Shown: one piece after another, positions 24,417 to 38,398 of the stretch
Layout: each line of letters opens with the position of its first letter
How positions within the stretch are numbered: the first letter of the stretch is position 1
From: Peromyscus leucopus
Taxonomy: Eukaryota; Chordata; Mammalia; Rodentia; Cricetidae
Assembly (NCBI RefSeq): GCF_004664715.2
Contig: NC_051071.1
Location: 36,751,530 to 36,815,529, forward strand
Reading direction: 5' to 3'
Length of the DNA stretch: 64,000 nt
Translations under genes and position numbers: made by a program
Notes under the pieces: generated by a model
Seen by the model: the letters and a program-made list of their open reading frames with translations, nothing else
Told to the model about the DNA's origin: nothing
Database searches by the model: none

Positions 24417-24521
24417 GTACAGAACTTTGCTTTTTCAAAGGGAGAGGCCAGGTTTGTTAATGATACAGTCTGTGTTCTGTGTTAGGGAGAGTTTCTGTTG
24501 CTTATTTGTCTTTTGTACTAA

Positions 24522-24761
<240 letters not shown>

Positions 24762-25033
24762 TAACTATTCGAGAAATAGGCATTTAGTTGATTATAATTT
24801 ATTCTGAATGCTCTCGTGGATTTTCTTTTTGCTAGTTTTGAGCTAATTATGTTAATTTTGTTATGTTCTTAATTGTTTGTCAGCTTTTTAATTTTCTATC
24901 CTGCTTCCTAATGTTGGTGAACTAGCTTGTATTCAGTTGCTATGGAATTGATTATTCATGTGCTACTGTAGTCACATAAAATTCCAACTATTCCTTTATG
25001 TTCTACAAATTCAGTTTACCAGAAATCATAATA

Positions 25034-25400
25034 TAATCCTTTGTTTAATAGAAGTATAAATCCAGTTTGGAGAAGTTACACAGATTCTCTGACCTCTACA
25101 TATCTACACTTGGCTGAAGGGCATGCAGGACATACCATGCTGGCTAAAATAAATGTACTCTCTGTCCTTAGCAGCACTTCTATAATCTGGAAGATGCATG
25201 CAGTTATATGTTTGTAAGACTGGTTCCTGACCTTTGACTCTACCAAGCTTAATCCCTTGTTGCATAAAAGCATAAAGTCAATTTGAAGAAGTTAAATAGA
25301 TTCCCTGATCTCTACACATCTATGCTTGGCCGATGGACATGTGGGACATACAGTGATAGGTAGCAAATCTCTACTTCTCCTATCCTTAATTCCCTAATTC
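25034..25400 (+). repeat. Tandem duplication, period 216 bp
   Basis: Copy 1 starts at 25,034 (TAATCCTTTG, then AGAAGTATAAATCCAGTTTG and CTACATATCTACACTTGGC). Copy 2 starts at 25,250 (TAATCCCTTG, then AAAAGCATAAAGTCAATTTG and CTACACATCTATGCTTGGC). By eye the copies differ at roughly one base in five. It lies within PACRGL intron 3. Confidence 0.75.
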
Positions 25401-25532
25401 TTTATTTAGTCCTCATTTTGAAGATTCAGACTGGCAGAGAAAGTGGAAAGATATTTTGCTCTGTATAGTTCCAGCTATCTGCAATGCTTTGAGCCAAACT
25501 AGAGATTGATGAAAAATAACCCCACAGCTTGG

Positions 25533-25535
<3 letters not shown>

Positions 25536-25585
<50 letters not shown>

Positions 25586-25600
25586 CTCGCGTGTGTGCGT
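25536..25600. repeat. PACRGL: (GT)n with GC-alternating tail
   Basis: GT repeats to 25,579, then GCGCGCTCGCGTGTGTGCG, mostly alternating purine-pyrimidine and so Z-DNA prone. It lies 174 bases upstream of PACRGL exon 4. Confidence 0.9.
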
Positions 25601-25695
25601 TTTCCAGTCATGTGGCTGAGCCAGGGATGTGCACAAAGTAACACAGTGGGGGTTGGGAAGTCAAGGTATTTTTGTTTTTTTTTTGGTTTTTTTAA

Positions 25696-25842
<147 letters not shown>

Positions 25843-26459
25843 TAAAATCAGTGCACTGCATCGCTGACTGTGTGCTTCAAAGTAGTTGAGTGAAATCAAT
25901 ATAAGATTCAGTTTATATTAGTTGAAGATTTACTTGCTAGTGAGATTTAAATCAAGGTGACTTATTACCTTGACTGTTGAATTGGTATCAATCCCTGGAC
26001 GTTGTTGATAAAAATCACCTTTACTCCAATATGTAATTACTAAGATCTGTAGTAAAACACCAAACAATTTCAGAAAATAAATTGAACTGAGTGTACCACT
26101 TTTGGTACAACTAATTTAAGCATGCATAGGCTCTTGCAAATTGCAAATAAAAACGCCCTACGTTGTTGGTTATGTAAATACTGACAGTGCAGTGGAATAT
26201 TATTTCATAATAAGTATATATGACTAGTTTTGCTTCTTTTTGGATAAATTCTTGATGCCTTTTTTCATGTTCTTCATGGGGTAGAATTTTGTTTTTAATG
26301 TCATAGAAGGGATAACTACAACATCAGTTTTTATGTTTGGTTCTGGAATTTCAAAAATGCATTTTTAAAAAATGGTATCTTTAAATTTGAAGTGAAAAAC
26401 AAGCCAACAAAGCATTCCTGAATTTATTATTACTATTTTATCCTTAGATACTAATTTGA

Positions 26460-26660
26460 GGACTTAGGGTTATAGTTCAGTTGATACAATGCTTTCTACT
26501 ATGTACAAAGCCACGAGTTCTATCTCCCAACACTCCATAAAGTTGGCATGGCCTCGATACCTGCAATCCCAGCACTGGGATGTGGAAGCATGAGGAATGT
26601 CACCATGGCTACATAGTGGATTTGAGGCCAGTCTGTTCTACACAAGATGCTGTCTCACAC
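26460..26660 (+). mobile_element. B4/ID-B1 type SINE, sense
   Basis: GGGTTATAGTTCAGTTGATA (ID-like head), CCTGCAATCCCAGCACTGGG and GAGGCCAGTCTGTTCTACAC (B1-like body) in one unit. It is in PACRGL intron 4. Confidence 0.55.
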
Positions 26661-27412
26661 ATTGAGACTGAAGCTTTATCTGATTTTAAATTTCTGAGTT
26701 CTTTTCCCCAGAGTAACTCAGATTTTCTGGAAATGTAAAAATTGATGCCTTGATGAGACCACTTGCTGGTGTGACTATAGCAGTGAAGAAGTCAGGCCAT
26801 AGAGCCAAGTGAAACCAAGAAGATGTTTGGGAATGACCTGTTATTCACAGTCAGGACCGTAGCGCTGTATTGTAAACCCATCAGTTATGGTTCAGGAATG
26901 GCTCTGGGGGATAGTGAGAGGCCTTAATTCAGGACCGCTTGTAACCGCCAACAGGCCATTTCATCTTCCTAGCTGTAGTTTTGTCTCTTTAACAAGGAAT
27001 AAAACAGGTTTGCCTTCAGATTATTAGTGTTACCAGTGTTAGGCCATGAAAATGTTTTTTGTAAACCTTACCTTTTCTTATTACTACTTGTTTTCATTTT
27101 CTGTAGATTACCTATTTTGTTGTAATTGTGTCTGAGAGAGATCAGTGCAACATGTACATCAAGATTCTGAGAAAGTGACATGCTTAAATAAAAATATAAA
27201 TTAAAAGTTTTACAATACAAGCTTACTAAACAGTTTTGTGGATAATGTGGGAATATGAAGAATTGTTTACCTGCTTTACATTGTCCATGTCCTATGAGTA
27301 CAGTAATACTGCTGTATATCACAAAATAATTCTACTGCAACTCTATTTCTGCAAGAGTATTGTGTGATAAGCTCCCTGCGTTTGCTTATGGGGTTCCTAT
27401 TACTTTTTCTGA

Positions 27413-27544
<132 letters not shown>

Positions 27545-28029
27545 TAATAGAAAAAATATTTTTAAAATTTTATTGTTATTTTGTACCTTATAAATACATC
27601 TCATTCTATCCTTTTAAAATAAATATCAAGCAAGAGACACTAAAATATTGTACTCTAAGCAAGTAATTGTGATTGTTATATATTTGTGTGTGTGTGCACA
27701 TATACAAGATATTTTATACACATGCATGTGCACATGTGCACACATACACACATAGTTATCTAAAATAAATAGCTTGACTAGTCTTATAAAAATGAAATTC
27801 TAATGGGGATTTATAGCTAAATGAAATGGATGGTATATTATACTTAATTTTTTTTAGACATAAATCTTTTATATAAAACAGTAAACCATGCTTTAGACTA
27901 ATCAAAACTAGCGATACATTGCATAGTCCAGATGATTAGAGTGCACAAAGTACTTTAATTTGTGACATCATTAAAAGGCTTCTACCTTTACAACTCATTA
28001 ATTATCACTTCTTCTAAAACATTGGTTGG

Positions 28030-28195
28030 TTTGTTGTGTGAGTGTGTAAGTGTGGTTGTGCCGTGGAGTGGATTTAGGAGTCAGAGGACACTTCTCTCCT
28101 TACACCATATGGGATCAGGGATCGAACTCAGGTATCAGGCTTAGGTGGAGTTGCCTTTACCTGCCACACTGTCTCAGTGGCCAAGATCAGTCCTG
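28030..28195 (-). mobile_element. tRNA-derived SINE, antisense
   Basis: AGTCAGAGGACACTTCTCTC, GATCAGGGATCGAACTCAGG and TTTACCTGCCACACTGTCTC are the reverse of a B3/RSINE-type element. It is in PACRGL intron 5. Confidence 0.6.
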
Positions 28196-31329
<3,134 letters not shown>

Positions 31330-31565
31330 ATGTGGAATGTAGAGAACCATCTCAAGTGTTGTCTTCAGAAATACTGCCCACCTCCTGTAAGATGGGTCTT
31401 CTATGTACCTGGAGCTCAGCAATTAGGCTGCATTGTCCAGGCAGTGAATCCCAAGGAGCCTTTTGTTTTCTGCCTCCTCGGTGCTGGAATTCTAAACATA
31501 AGGCACCATGCCCAACTCTTTCTGTGAGTCTTGGGAATTGAAGTCGGTCATTTCCCTAGCCCCAG
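31330..31565 (-). mobile_element. B4 SINE, antisense
   Basis: It reads GTAGAGAACCATCTCAAGTG, GGAGCTCAGCAATTAGGCTG, CTGCCTCCTCGGTGCTGGAA and GGGAATTGAAGTCGGTCATT in order, the reverse of B4 (B1-like body plus ID-like head). It ends 220 bases before exon 8 of PACRGL. Confidence 0.65.
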
Positions 31566-31654
31566 AAAATGTGTTATCATAGCAGATATTGTAGGATAAG
31601 TAGTACTTGAAAGGACATAAATTCAACTTTTAACCAAATGTTATATTGCTATAA

Positions 31655-31885
<231 letters not shown>

Positions 31886-32040
31886 TAAGCATGCATTGCT
31901 TCTGTACATTGACTTTCAGTCCTGTTCGCAGAATCGATATGTGGTTAGCTTGTGTTAACTCATTACAGCTGCAAGTCTAATTGGAAAATACCTGGCCTGT
32001 CATCTTTCAGACTAAGAACTTAGTTTTTTGGGATGACATA

Positions 32041-32200
32041 GGTTTTTTTTGGAGACAGGGTTTCTCTTTGTAGCTTTGGAGTTTTTCCTGGAACTCACCC
32101 TGTAGCCTAGCCTGGCCTTGAACTCACAGGAATCTGCCTGCCTCTGCCTCCCAAGTGCTGGGATTAAAGGCGTGTGGCATGCACCACCACTGCCTGGTTG
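32041..32200 (-). mobile_element. B1 SINE, antisense
   Basis: GGAGACAGGGTTTCTCTTTG through CTGGGATTAAAGGCGTGTGG to CCACTGCCTGG. Flanks TTGGGATGACATAG and TTGGGATGGTACAG are an imperfect duplication. It is in PACRGL intron 8. Confidence 0.85.
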
Positions 32201-33320
32201 GGATGGTACAGTTTTTAAGATGGCTTTTGTAGAACCAGGCTGGGTAAATAAAGGTGGTCTTGGCAGTGTACTCTTAGTTTTTCTCTTTAAACTATTTTAT
32301 GTATTTTGTTTTGACCTGTGAAAAGGTTGAAGGATGACTAACTTAGCCCAACTCCCCCCAAAAAAAAAATTTTAAAAATTGTATATTATTTATACTTGGC
32401 TGTACTAGGAAGAAATCTCAGGTCCTTTATGTATGCTAAGCAGGTATTACCTGAGTTCCCTACATTCTTGGTTCTCCATTCCCCTTTAATCTGCCTTGTT
32501 TTTTCTTCCTCTAAGTTTTAGAATCTCCTTGTACATGGAAATGCAATTTTCACATTAGCATACCATGTATACATTCTGCAAGAGTTAATCTGATTTTTTC
32601 CTCAACTTTTCAAGGGGAGGAATAAGAGAATTTTATTACTATAAGATGTCAGCAAAATTAACTGCATTTTTATAATTTGAAAGAAGTGTTCACCTAGTTA
32701 GCCTAACAATGTAGAACTTTCATTTTCCATATTTTCTAAGTAATTATTTAGAAGAAAATATATATGATTGTATACAATGTCTTGCTGGACATGCCTTAAT
32801 CAGCTGATTTTGCTCATGTTAATAATCCTTAAATTGAGGATGTTGTTTTTGCAATGAACACCTAAAGTTTATGCGAAGGAACTAAGTCTCAAAAGGGCTG
32901 TTAGAACATGCATTTCTTTGTTGTCTTTAAGTTCAAGTCAGGAGATTTATATTCAGACACCAAGGAGGTGCAGAACCAGCCCCTAGCCAGACCAGTGTCT
33001 CCATTTCTTATGAAATACTTATTGGTAAATGTACTTGATCATTTAAGAGTCTGAATCCCAGATGTATTGCCCTTTCCTCCCTTGTGAAATGCAAGTGAAC
33101 AGAAGGTCAATTTTAATCTGTAACTCCAGGAAACCATGTTAGGGAATGGATCAGGAAAAAGAGAAAGGATCATCATGTGACATTTGTGGATTTTATAGTT
33201 GGCCAGTCTATGGTCCTAGAGAGAGAGGGCTCCTTCTGTTGTTACTCAGTCTTACTAGCTTTAGATATTGCAAATGCTGAATTTAAAAAGAAAAGAAAAT
33301 GGCATTGTGGTTATAAGGGA

Positions 33321-33324
<4 letters not shown>

Positions 33325-33355
<31 letters not shown>

Positions 33356-33502
33356 GTTTTTCGAGACAGGGTTTCTCTGTGTAGCTTTGCGCCTTTCCTG
33401 GAACTCACTTGGTAGCCCAGGCTGGCCTCGAACTCACAAAGATCCGCCTGGCTCTGCCTCCCGAGTGCTGGGATTAAAGGCGTGCGCCACCACCGCCCGG
33501 CC
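33325..33502 (-). mobile_element. Young B1 SINE with 14-bp TSD
   Basis: A T-run reaching 33,354 precedes GGTTTTTCGAGACAGGGTTT, and the B1 5' end is CCGCCCGGCC. Exact duplication TTATAAGGGATCTT lies at 33,311-33,324 and 33,503-33,516. The long A-tail and clean consensus point to recent insertion into PACRGL intron 8. Confidence 0.92.
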
Positions 33503-33603
33503 TTATAAGGGATCTTAAATATTCCTCAGTCTTCACTGTTCCTTGTGTGTCCTACATTATATTTTGATAATAATTTCTGTCATTGCAAAAGAAAGTTTAC
33601 TAG

Positions 33604-33826
33604 GGGCTAGAGAGATGGCTTGGCAGTTAAAAGCACTTGTTGCTTTTGCAGAGAACCTAGGTTCAGTTCTCTTCACCTTCATGGTGATCCACAGCCACCT
33701 GTCCCTCCAGTTCCAAGGGGACAGGACATTCTCTTGATGGCCTCCTTAGGCACCAAGCATGCACATGGTACAGAGATATACATGAAGATAAAACACTCAT
33801 ACACATAAAACTTACAAATCTATTTT
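33604..33826 (+). mobile_element. B3 SINE, sense
   Basis: GGGGCTAGAGAGATGGCTTG, GAACCTAGGTTCAGTTCTC and a 3' part with CATGCACATGGTACAGAGAT and ACACATAAAACTTACAAA. It lies 140 bases before PACRGL exon 9. Confidence 0.75.
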
Positions 33827-33968
33827 TTTTTAAATGTTCTGTTTATTCTGTAATTTGGGTGGTGCCCTTTGTATTCCTTTTGTTTGGGTCTTGGATATTT
33901 CCTACGCAACACTTTTAAGTGTAGTGCCTACTGGGTGACTGAATGACAATGTTTTCTTCTGTTGACAG

Positions 33969-34025
33969 GGGAGTCTTATCGTCATCAAATCCAAAATCCC
34001 AACCTACTGCTCTATCTGCTGTTGA
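33969..34025 (+). CDS. PACRGL: PACRGL exon 9, coding part, with stop
   Basis: The acceptor is CTGTTGACAG. It has 18 codons and a TGA stop at 34,023-34,025, and ends in PTYCSICC. The 3' UTR continues to about 34,240 or 34,708, depending on the poly(A) site. Confidence 0.96.
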   Translation, partial: GSLIVIKSKIPTYCSICC

Positions 34026-34708
34026 TTAAGGGAGCCAGCAAAAGCCAGGCTACTTCCTCAGGCACTGACAGTGGCTGCAGTGGGCCTCTCTGAGTTGGGG
34101 TCACCCTGACTCCCAGCACCGTTCATTCATTAATTAGGCTCCCAGGACCGTGTCAGCCCAGAGGACTCACTGGGGAAGCCGTTTGTCAACAAAACGCATG
34201 ATGCTAGTGGAAAGCAATTAAAGTGCTGGTGAAAAAGGTGAATTCCGAGAGGGTTTTGCATTGTGGTCATCTGTGTGAATTTACGGATCATATCTATATG
34301 CATATTTTCTAATATATTTTTACTTACAGCCCTTCTAAGATCACTTTGTAGCTGTGCACTTATTTTATAGGTTGGTTTTGGCCATTTGGTTTTTATATTT
34401 ATCAAGACTGTAAAAATTTAAGATAGCAAGTAAATATTTGTGACTTCACTATTAGCTGGTATGTGCAAATATGTATTTTATAATGTGGAATGCTTGGGAA
34501 CATCTTTTCCTTCCTGAATATTCCAGTTTAAAAACCTTGTTCTAAATGTGAAAATTCTATTACAAGTATATTTATTGTTTATTACAACTTGTTAAAATTA
34601 CCTAAATTTTATTCAAGTAAATGTTACTTTTACATTTTGTAGCCTGAAAATAATGATGATGTACATATGCAGATATTCAGAAATTAAAGTCCTTTACATG
34701 TCCTCAGT
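34026..34708 (+). promoter_or_regulatory. PACRGL: PACRGL 3' UTR with two poly(A) signals
   Basis: This is AT-rich sequence without recognisable repeats. ATTAAA occurs at 34,217-34,222, followed by a GU-rich stretch, and again at 34,683-34,688, followed by GU-rich sequence at 34,713-34,737. Either could be used; the distal site gives a 3' UTR of about 0.68 kb. No AATAAA is present in the right place. Confidence 0.7.
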
Positions 34709-34774
34709 GATATTGTAGTACTTGTTTGTGTTTCAGTTACTTGTTTTTTTAAAATATAATTTAAGGGTACAGTG

Positions 34775-36152
34775 TGGGACTGCGGGGCTTGGGGGACCTG
34801 GAGAGAAGCCCTCCAGCAACAAATGGTGCCCAACGAGTTGGCAAGAGTTTCCACCTAAAACCTGAGAAAAGATTCTAAAACGGAACTAAAAACAGTTCCT
34901 AATTGTCTCTCTCAGATGAGCAGCGGCTGCCGGTTTGAGTTACTGGTGGGTTCCTGGCGTGTGCGCTCGACCTACAGTATGGCGGGAATGAGTCCTTTGC
35001 AAGTGGCACATTAAGCTGCGTGGTGGATTTAGCCTTTGCTAGTACAAAACAAGAAGGTTTCTGGGCTACACGCTGCTTTGATAAAAAGCATAGACCCACT
35101 ATTTCTGAGAGTTGATGGCTCCCAAAGCTGGCGGAAAACATACCACCGCCATGTTGGGAAGCTGAAGTGGGAGGAGCCAGCAGCCACAGCACCTTTTCAG
35201 TTCTAGAATGGTGCAGTTTAAAGCAATAGGCTCAAGGTAATATAAAACATAAGCCACATAAATATGGCTACCACACAGAGAATCTGGATTATGTTCTCTT
35301 TGATATTCGTAATTGAAGAAAAACATTTGATTGCAAAAGCTGTTGAGTTATGCCAAAATGTATATTTTAAAGGTACCTTGACTTCAAAATTTGGCTATAA
35401 GAATATGTTGCTTTGGAAAAGAGGCTCTGCTTTTGTTTCTACAGAAAGCCAGAGGCTATGGATTTGTTCCAGATTAAGATACATCAGGTTTGACCAGCCA
35501 AGACCACCTGAAAGGTCTCCGATGACACCATGGCCCAGATGATCCAACATCCAGAATCGTTTCAAGGCAACTGGCTCAGACGATACAGTCTCACGGACTA
35601 CTCCATGATCCTAAAATTTTCTTTGTGTCCCCATAAGATACAGTGCCCCCTTCCAGCAGGAAGTAGTAAGAGAAGCTACACCCAAAATCCCAAATATACT
35701 AAGCTGGCTTTGGAGATGTGTAAAAGTTAAAACCTTCCTTTTTTAAAAAAGAAAAGGGGAAGTGCTGTGGGATGGTCTGTATGTCAAATTGCTCTGATTG
35801 GTCAATAAATAAAACACTGATTGGCCAGTGGCCAGGCAGGAAGTAGGTGGGACAAGGAGAGAGGAGAATTCGGAGAAGCGGAAGGCTGAGGCAGAGAGAC
35901 ACTGCCAGCTGCCGCCATGATCAGTAGCATGTGAAGACATTGGTAAGACACCAGCCACGTGGCAAGGTATAGATTTATGGAAATGGATTAATTTAAGCTA
36001 TAAGAACAGTTAGCAAGAAGCCTGCCACAGCCATACAGTTTGTAAGCAATATAAGTCTCTGTGTTTACTTGGTTGGGTCTGAGCGGCTGTGGGACTGGTG
36101 GGTGACAAAGATTTGTCCTGACTGTGGGCAAGGCAGGAAAACTGTAGCTACA
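34775..36152 (+). mobile_element. Short LTR retroelement lacking genes (PBS, PPT, 3' LTR)
   Basis: From left to right there is a remnant of a 5' LTR end, then a primer-binding-site-like sequence at 34,824-34,841 (TGGTGCCCAACGAGTTGG), close to the tRNA-Lys1,2 PBS. About 0.9 kb of internal sequence without a long reading frame follows, then a polypurine tract at 35,745-35,762. Last is a 390-bp LTR, 35,763-36,152, starting TGCTGTGGG and ending AGCTACA. The LTR contains CCAAT-like boxes (TGATTGG twice) and an AATAAA near 35,806. It fills most of the gap between the PACRGL and KCNIP4 tails. I take it to be a non-autonomous, cricetid-type ERV; the 5' LTR is truncated and no gag, pol or env is seen. 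Confidence 0.75.
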
Positions 36153-36744
36153 GTACAGCCCAGAGTTTCTGATGAGCTAGAAACTTCTAGATGATTCTGC
36201 AAGAAGAAGGAGTAGAGGAAGAGCAATAGAAAAATGGGAGTAAAACTTTCAATCTGCCTGGCAGGATAGAGACTGCAGGGACTTCGAAAGCCACACCAAA
36301 TCCTAACCATAGCCACACATTGGAAAGCATGGGGACAGGCAGTCATTGTGTTATATGGCAGCAGCTACATGCCTTCTAAACACTGGATAGATGATGCACT
36401 CCCCTTGTTCTCTTCCCACAGACATCTGTCTGACCCCTTGGCAAGTCTTGTTTCAGATAGTTGCACAGCTTTTAACTGAAAGAATACAAGCAATTGCTGA
36501 GTCGCCATGCTACAGACCTGCCCATCCTCCACCAGGGCTTTTGCTTCTGGGTCCTGGGTCCACTCTTTCCTCAGATCTATAGTGCCTTGTCACATTCTCA
36601 GACCATGCTTGCTATAGCAGCTGCCTGACCTCTGTCTTGCTTTGAGTTTTTTCTGTAGGCAGCACTACCCAAAGAAAGTGACAGTCTAGTTTAAATCTAG
36701 TAATTGAGTATAAAACTTGCTAGAACATAAAGACCCATGGCAGA
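36153..36744. other. Gap between the LTR element and the KCNIP4 poly(A) site
   Basis: Unrecognised sequence of about 590 bases, the only non-LTR part of the interval between the two gene tails. Confidence 0.5.
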
Positions 36745-38167
36745 CACAGTAGAGTAATAAACACTTTATTTTGCTTTTATTTTCCCTTTTGAGATACAAA
36801 ATGTGCACATTGAGTTTACACAAACACGCGATGGCAGATTTCAGTGTACATGTACTGTACTACTCTTAATTCCTACACTGGTGATGGCAGGGCAGCTTTC
36901 AACATCCTATCTCTACACCAGAATAGATACCTGATTTATTGTTGCAGACAGTCGCAAATTTTCTCCTCCTGTATCCTCTTGGTACTTGTGATATTTCTAC
37001 CCAAGGGAAGATGTGTGTATCTATAGTACTGCTGTGGCAACTCTACAGTTTTGGCTTAAGATCACGGAAATGAATTTGAATCCTTTAAGTTCTATGATGA
37101 GCTAAATCATAATGCAATTCAGATGAACTGTTTAATGTTTGTAATCATCTTCTATACAGTCTTATGTGTAATTTCCAATATGATAGAATCACTGGTGTTT
37201 TCAAAGAATATTTTGCTTGATATTCATTCTTGGTGGCTTTGGGGCAGTCAAGGATTCTCTATCCCTGAATGGCTTATAATAAATATGCTATGAGAACATT
37301 GGGGAGTTTGTGGGTGGCTAGAATTGCCCTTTACTGCTGTTAGGGTTACTTGCTAATAAGCATCACTAGGTGTTGGAGGACAGACATCCGGACCCTTTGC
37401 AAGTCTGTAAACATCCTTGGTTTGTATGACACTTTGAATTTCTATTTCATGACACAATACAAAACAGTCTACATGTAAGATCGAACAGGTCCAAAGGTAC
37501 GTGGATTATGTAGAGCCTTGGCTTTAATATGGAAAATTAACAAATACTAAAATAATTTTCTTAGGTATATGCTAACATCTGATAATAAACTAATTTTTTA
37601 GATGCTCTTTAAAAAATGCCAAATACATTAATGACTTTAACAGCAGGTGGAGAAGCCATAAAAATTGGGACTGTGTTTTTGGTCTTTTTTAAATTTCAAT
37701 AATTATTCATTTTTCAGTGGCAGGTGATTCTAATTAAATGAAAGTTCGTTGACTTTCTAGAAGTAATTGCAGATGTAAATATTTTAGAAAATCATTTAAA
37801 ATCCAGGACTGAACATATACAAATGAGTAGGAAGACCTACTTGTGTTTTAAAATCACTGAACTGTGAAAGCCTCAGTAATATGTGGCTAAGGATCAAAAC
37901 TACTCCAGATTCTGTGCCTTTTGAAAATTCTCAGAGTATGAAACGAGTGAACACATTTCATGACCCCAGTGATGTTATGGAGAAGATGCAGACTTGGAAC
38001 TGGAAAACTTAAATCTTTTTAGGAGGGGTTGTTTTATATTAAATCAAAGCTGTTTGCATAATATGCCTCAGTGTAAAGCTGAGCAATCTATGCTAGAAGT
38101 GGTGGCTCCAACTTGTAAGTGTGTAGAGAGGTTCACATTCCCTCTTCAGTGAGGATGCGCTGACATG
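36745..38167 (-). promoter_or_regulatory. KCNIP4: KCNIP4 3' UTR and poly(A) signals
   Basis: About 1.4 kb of AT-rich sequence with no SINE, L1 or LTR that I recognise, in contrast with the repeat-laden flanks. That suggests selection on the UTR. AATAAA on the minus strand occurs at 36,765-36,770 and 36,776-36,781; a more proximal one is at 36,935-36,940. The cleavage position is inferred. Confidence 0.7.
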
Positions 38168-38215
38168 TTAGATCACATTCTCAAAGAGCTGCATGGAGCG
38201 CATTATGTTTTCATC
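38168..38215 (-). CDS. KCNIP4: KCNIP4 terminal coding exon with stop
   Basis: The minus-strand acceptor is CCCTTACAG. It has 15 codons, DENIMRSMQLFENVI, then TAA (plus-strand 38,168-38,170). This is the invariant C-terminal helix of KChIP4. The 3' UTR continues toward lower coordinates. Confidence 0.96.
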   Translation of the reverse strand, partial: DENIMRSMQLFENVI

Positions 38216-38398
38216 CTGTAAGGGAGAAACAGAAGGAGTTTATCTGCTGTGTTTATAATGGAAAGTACTGCTGTACCCCCTAAGTATGGCCTTTGCCCTT
38301 CCTGTGCTGCTCTGTGTGGGCCAATGCGTCTGTTCTCCATTCTATACAGATAAACACAAGGTTCCATTTTATGCTTTCTTGAGTATGCCTTTTGATAT

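Noticed and set aside
24233..24460. Longer N terminus for PACRGL starting at 24,233
   Set aside because: That ATG lies in a B4 SINE within intron 1, before the exon 2 acceptor at 24,347-24,348. The frame only happens to be open into exon 2.
33177..33518. 113-codon frame ending in an apparent conserved protein
   Set aside because: The conserved-looking C-terminal part is a translated antisense B1 SINE.
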